Of a DNA stretch of 64,000 bases, positions 60,600-64,000 are shown one piece after another (the stretch's first letter is position 1; each line of letters starts with the position of its first letter). The translations under genes and the position numbers were made by a program. The stretch is taken from assembly GCA_022316685.1 (NCBI GenBank), contig JAKJHU010000075.1:3001993-3065992 (forward strand). The letters run 5' to 3'. Below the pieces are notes generated by a model that made no database searches, was not told the DNA's origin, and saw only the letters and a list, made by a program, of their open reading frames with translations. This stretch comes from Progne subis subis (lineage: Eukaryota; Chordata; Aves; Passeriformes; Hirundinidae).

Positions 60600-63071
60600 T
60601 GGAATAAAGGTGTTACCTGAATTCCAATAATTACTTTTGATTAAAGGTAATTTTTAATTTTACATGCTCACTCTTAAAAAGAAAAATCCATTTGAAAAGG
60701 AAATAATTTACCATCATTAAGATGAAAATTTAGCTCTATGTTAATTTATGTACTCAATATTTTTAATTTGGCCTTCTAAATATGTGAAAAAGTTAGATAA
60801 TGAAGTACACACATTTTCATAGATTTTACATAAGAGATATTATAGAACCTAAGGTAGTTACAGTAGATAATATAGAACCATAGATCTTGTTTTGGAAGGG
60901 ACCTTAAAGATCATCTAGTTCTAACCTGCCTTGCATGGGCAGGGGCAATTTCTATTAAACCAGGTTGCTCAAAGCCCCATCCAATTTGGCCATGAATATT
61001 TAATGTATAAATATCCAAATTAAAAATGCACAAGTAAGAAATTTTAGATATTACTTTTCTTTTAAGAAGTTATTTAAAGGCAAATATTTCACACACAGCA
61101 CGGCTTTTTAGTGGTGGAACAATCTCATTATCACCAGAACCTGTGTACTAAACTCCTTTTCTTGAAACTTCTCAAAAACATAGTGCCATTAAGTGTAAGT
61201 TTACTTTGATTGTACAGTCTATATCTTTGCATACAACTTTCAAAGTATTGGTCATTATTCTGCTGGCATAGTCTCATATTAGTTATGTTCCACATCAGAG
61301 ACTGACAAATGGTTTCTGAAATCTTATTGTGCTTCAAATGAATGTACACTTTAATGCTCACAGTATTTTTAGGGTGAAGTATTGATAAAGTAATCTTTCT
61401 TTATCTGAACAGCTCTTTTTATTCTGCATTCCCTGTAAAAATTTGTGTATCTCTGTAAGGATTACAATACTCTACTACTTTTGGTAATCATTAACATAAT
61501 TTTTTCTTAGAGACTTTTTAGACTGTGTTGCTTTGATGGTTTGTTACACATGTGCATTTCTTTTTTCTTTTTCTTTTTTTTTTTTTTCCCCCAACATCAT
61601 ACACCTTTGCTTCCATGGCTACAAAACCTGGATGGAGAGATGGAGGGCATACTCAGATGAATGCCAAATGTCCAGATAAGAAGGAGCTTTGTCAGGCAGA
61701 GAGTGCTTAAAACTATTCCATTGCCAGGATAACAGCTTAGGAAAACAGGAAACTTAAATGGTCTTAGAACAGTCTATAATAATAATATCTTTAGTAATTA
61801 ATTAATCAATACTGTAGATATAGTTGTTGTGGTAGCTGAATGTTTAAATGAAAGAGAAGTAGTTGCTTACTGAATCATACTGAAGATATAATAATTGTTT
61901 TGGAAATTAATTTGTTTTATTTAAGTATTAAATAGAATCGTTGCTCAATTTCAAGGAATGCATACTTATTAAAACAAAACAAAAAAAGGAAATTCCATTT
62001 TTTTTTCCTGTAAATAATGGACAATAGGACATGAGGAAAAAAGTGGAAAATTAGCAGTCTTTGGTATATTCAAAAGCAGTTAATAATTAATTACATATTC
62101 TGATATAATTTTTACTGATAGCAAAAAGTCACGAATAATAAGGGTTATGCTCTTTCAAAATGTTGATTCAGGTCAAAGTTAGGGATGTATGGATGTCTTT
62201 TCAAACCATAGAACATTTTCACTTCAGTCTTAAGTACATATATTCAGAATTGATTATTGTACTTTTGAGCTAGCAGACAATTCCTGTATAATTTAGCCTA
62301 CACAGATAACTTAAATGCATTTAACTATTTTATATCAATATTCTAAATGAATAGGAAAAAATAAAGAACTTGATTCAAAGTTGGGGAGTAACATAATTTT
62401 CAAATTCTGCAGTCAATCAAAAAGACATAATGCTTTATCTAGGTACATAATTAATTCCATAATCTCCACATTTCCACCAGATTTGTCAAATATAAAACAG
62501 AAAATTCAAAAGTACTGATGGTCTTTGAAGAATTTGACTCAGATCATCGCTGAATCTGAAGGGTTCTGATACCTAAAAGTATCCAGGTTCACTGGTATCA
62601 ACCAGGTAAGTATACAAAATGAGAACATGTTGTAAAATTCTATTTCATTTCATTACTGCTGCAAAGTGCAATAAGCAGGGCCCAATATAGCAACATAAGC
62701 TAAATAGGTACCGTCTACAAACCCTGAATTTGGGAAATGTAAAGAAATTTAAAACAAGAATATATATCAAAAAATCTTAAACAATTAATTACACTCTGGA
62801 AAAGGAAGGAGTCAAAAAAAGGTTACATGCTTCGTATAAACCTTCATAAAGCTTTAGTCTTTTAGAGCTCAGGAAATAAAACTACTCAAGATGAACTCAA
62901 TGAGAAATGATTTATTACTTGAAATTCTTCTATTTCATTTAAATTATTTTTGCACCTCTCAAAGCTAACAGTCAGTTTTCTCTTGGTTTTGCACAAGGAG
63001 CTTATGTGAACATACTTCGTGGTGGAAAACCTCACTACAGCCTTCACAAAAATAAGGAAAACAAACTCTAA
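60600..63071. other. Intergenic stretch
   Basis: I see no gene; it holds a CR1 end near 60.9 kb and a T run near 61561-61590. The DNA is very AT-rich. Confidence 0.55.
60873..60995 (-). mobile_element. CR1 LINE 3' end, minus orientation
   Basis: 'agaaccatagatcttgtttt' with 'ggaagggaccttaaagatca' and 'ccaggttgctcaaagcccca' is the reverse complement of CR1's 3' end. A short truncated copy. Confidence 0.92.
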
Positions 63072-63630
63072 TGAAGAAAGGCGATCCTAAGAATTGGCCT
63101 GTAGGTGTAGAAGAAAGGTTGCCTCACTCCTGATAAGTCACAGTTGTACTAATTACCAAAGAGGAACAGCCTTGCACTTAATGGGTTGCAGCTGTGACTA
63201 ATAAAGATTAAGTGTGATAAAAGGGGTGGGTTGCCTGGTTAGGGGAAGAGCACCTTCAGGGGGGCAGAGGAGCCCCGAGGAAGAAGAAATTATTCTGAGA
63301 AACACAAAGAATGAAGCAAGGAGGAGAGTGGCTGCTGTAAAAGATAGGCTGTGAGGGCAGTGTGGGTCTGATGGAGTTGGAGCCTGTAGTCATAGCCTAG
63401 CTAGTTAAAAGCCTGTTGTCAGAGGTGGTAAGGAAATATTTGCAGTCATATTCCAGCAGGAAATTACCAGCAGTGTCTGCAGTTCGACCCTACAGTAGGA
63501 ACCTGCTGTAGTCAGTCAGGGTGGCTGAGGTGTAAAGAAGAATATACTGAGACCCTTTTCATGTTGTTAAGTGAGTGCCTGTGTCTTGGCTCATTTCTGC
63601 CCCTAATGAGATGTCTGCTGCAACATTTGC
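63072..63630 (+). mobile_element. Probable LTR-like element, plus orientation
   Basis: A G+C-richer block in AT-rich DNA, containing 'gggttgcagctgtgactaat' and then a TATA-like 'gtgataaaaggggtggg' near 63215, followed by a purine-rich stretch. It ends near 'gtctgctgcaaca', an ACA-type terminus. The layout resembles an avian LTR from U3 to U5. I found neither a convincing poly(A) signal after the TATA-like box nor a target duplication, so the limits and class are uncertain. Confidence 0.5.
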
Positions 63631-64000
63631 CTGGCTTCATTGTTAGCTGTGCTTTCTCAGAAACTTATGGGAAATAGCTCAGATAATGCAGAAAGAGGTA
63701 AAGGAAACCTTATAAAGAATATGTTAAAAAATTAGTAAGAAATTGGCCAAATCATCAAAATATGTTGAAAAAAAAAAATCTAGTTTTTATAATCCCCTGC
63801 TAGACTACCAAACATAAGACAGTCTTGTGTTTAATTATTCTACAATAAATTAGTTAATGTTCATTCTATGTCCTTGAATGAAGATTATGGAGCATCATCT
63901 TTTTGAATGCCTATTTCTGTTTGTCCAAATGAACTTGTCCCAAAGCAAATGATAAATGAAGCACTCAGTGACAGAATTTCTTTACTAATATTGTCACTTC
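63631..64000. other. Window end, nothing seen
   Basis: AT-rich DNA without a feature I can support. Confidence 0.5.

Noticed and set aside
1..64000. CRISPR arrays, operons, integrons or other prokaryotic systems
   Set aside because: No regularly spaced repeats, no gene clusters and no Shine-Dalgarno-led frames; the window is clearly vertebrate nuclear DNA.

Overview
The window looks like a piece of a bird nuclear genome, probably a songbird or close relative. It is AT-rich, has intron-split genes, many chicken-repeat-1 (CR1) retrotransposon 3' ends, and several solo LTRs of types I associate with avian endogenous retroviruses. It has no bacterial features. The species call is inference; the vertebrate/avian call rests on the repeats and on exon structure.

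Region 1 (1-10.6 kb, plus strand) holds the last three coding exons of PNPLA4, a patatin-like phospholipase/retinyl-ester lipase. They encode the final 116 residues, including the catalytic Asp-Gly-Gly motif, and are followed by a 3' UTR with a poly(A) signal. The first part of the gene lies before the window.

Region 2 (16.1-23.1 kb, minus strand, convergent with PNPLA4) holds a gene I assembled by hand from splice sites. It is a complete five-exon, 240-residue, single-pass immunoglobulin V-domain receptor. It has a signal peptide, one V-set domain, a cysteine-bearing stalk, a transmembrane segment with a CD28-like Tyr-(x4)-Thr spacing, and a tail with two Tyr-x-x-Met motifs. I cannot match it to a named gene. 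It looks like a member or relative of the CD28/ICOS/CTLA4/TMIGD2 group and is the most interesting item here. Two overlapping donor sites at the transmembrane exon could also give a second tail in another reading frame.

Region 3 (23.1-64 kb) is a gene desert as far as I can see. It contains CR1 fragments at about 28.0, 30.9, 46.8, 50.4 and 60.9 kb, and solo LTR-like elements at about 26.3, 47.4, 53.1, 53.8, 60.0 and 63.1 kb, four of them with visible target-site duplications. It also has microsatellites, A- or T-rich tracts, a purine-rich tract at 34.1 kb and a 29-bp tandem duplication at 44.6 kb. Further elements lie around the genes: CR1 at 13.5 and 22.1 kb, and an LTR at 17.9 kb inside the receptor gene's last intron. 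The longer open frames in this region show no recognisable domains and no splice context, so I treat them as chance.
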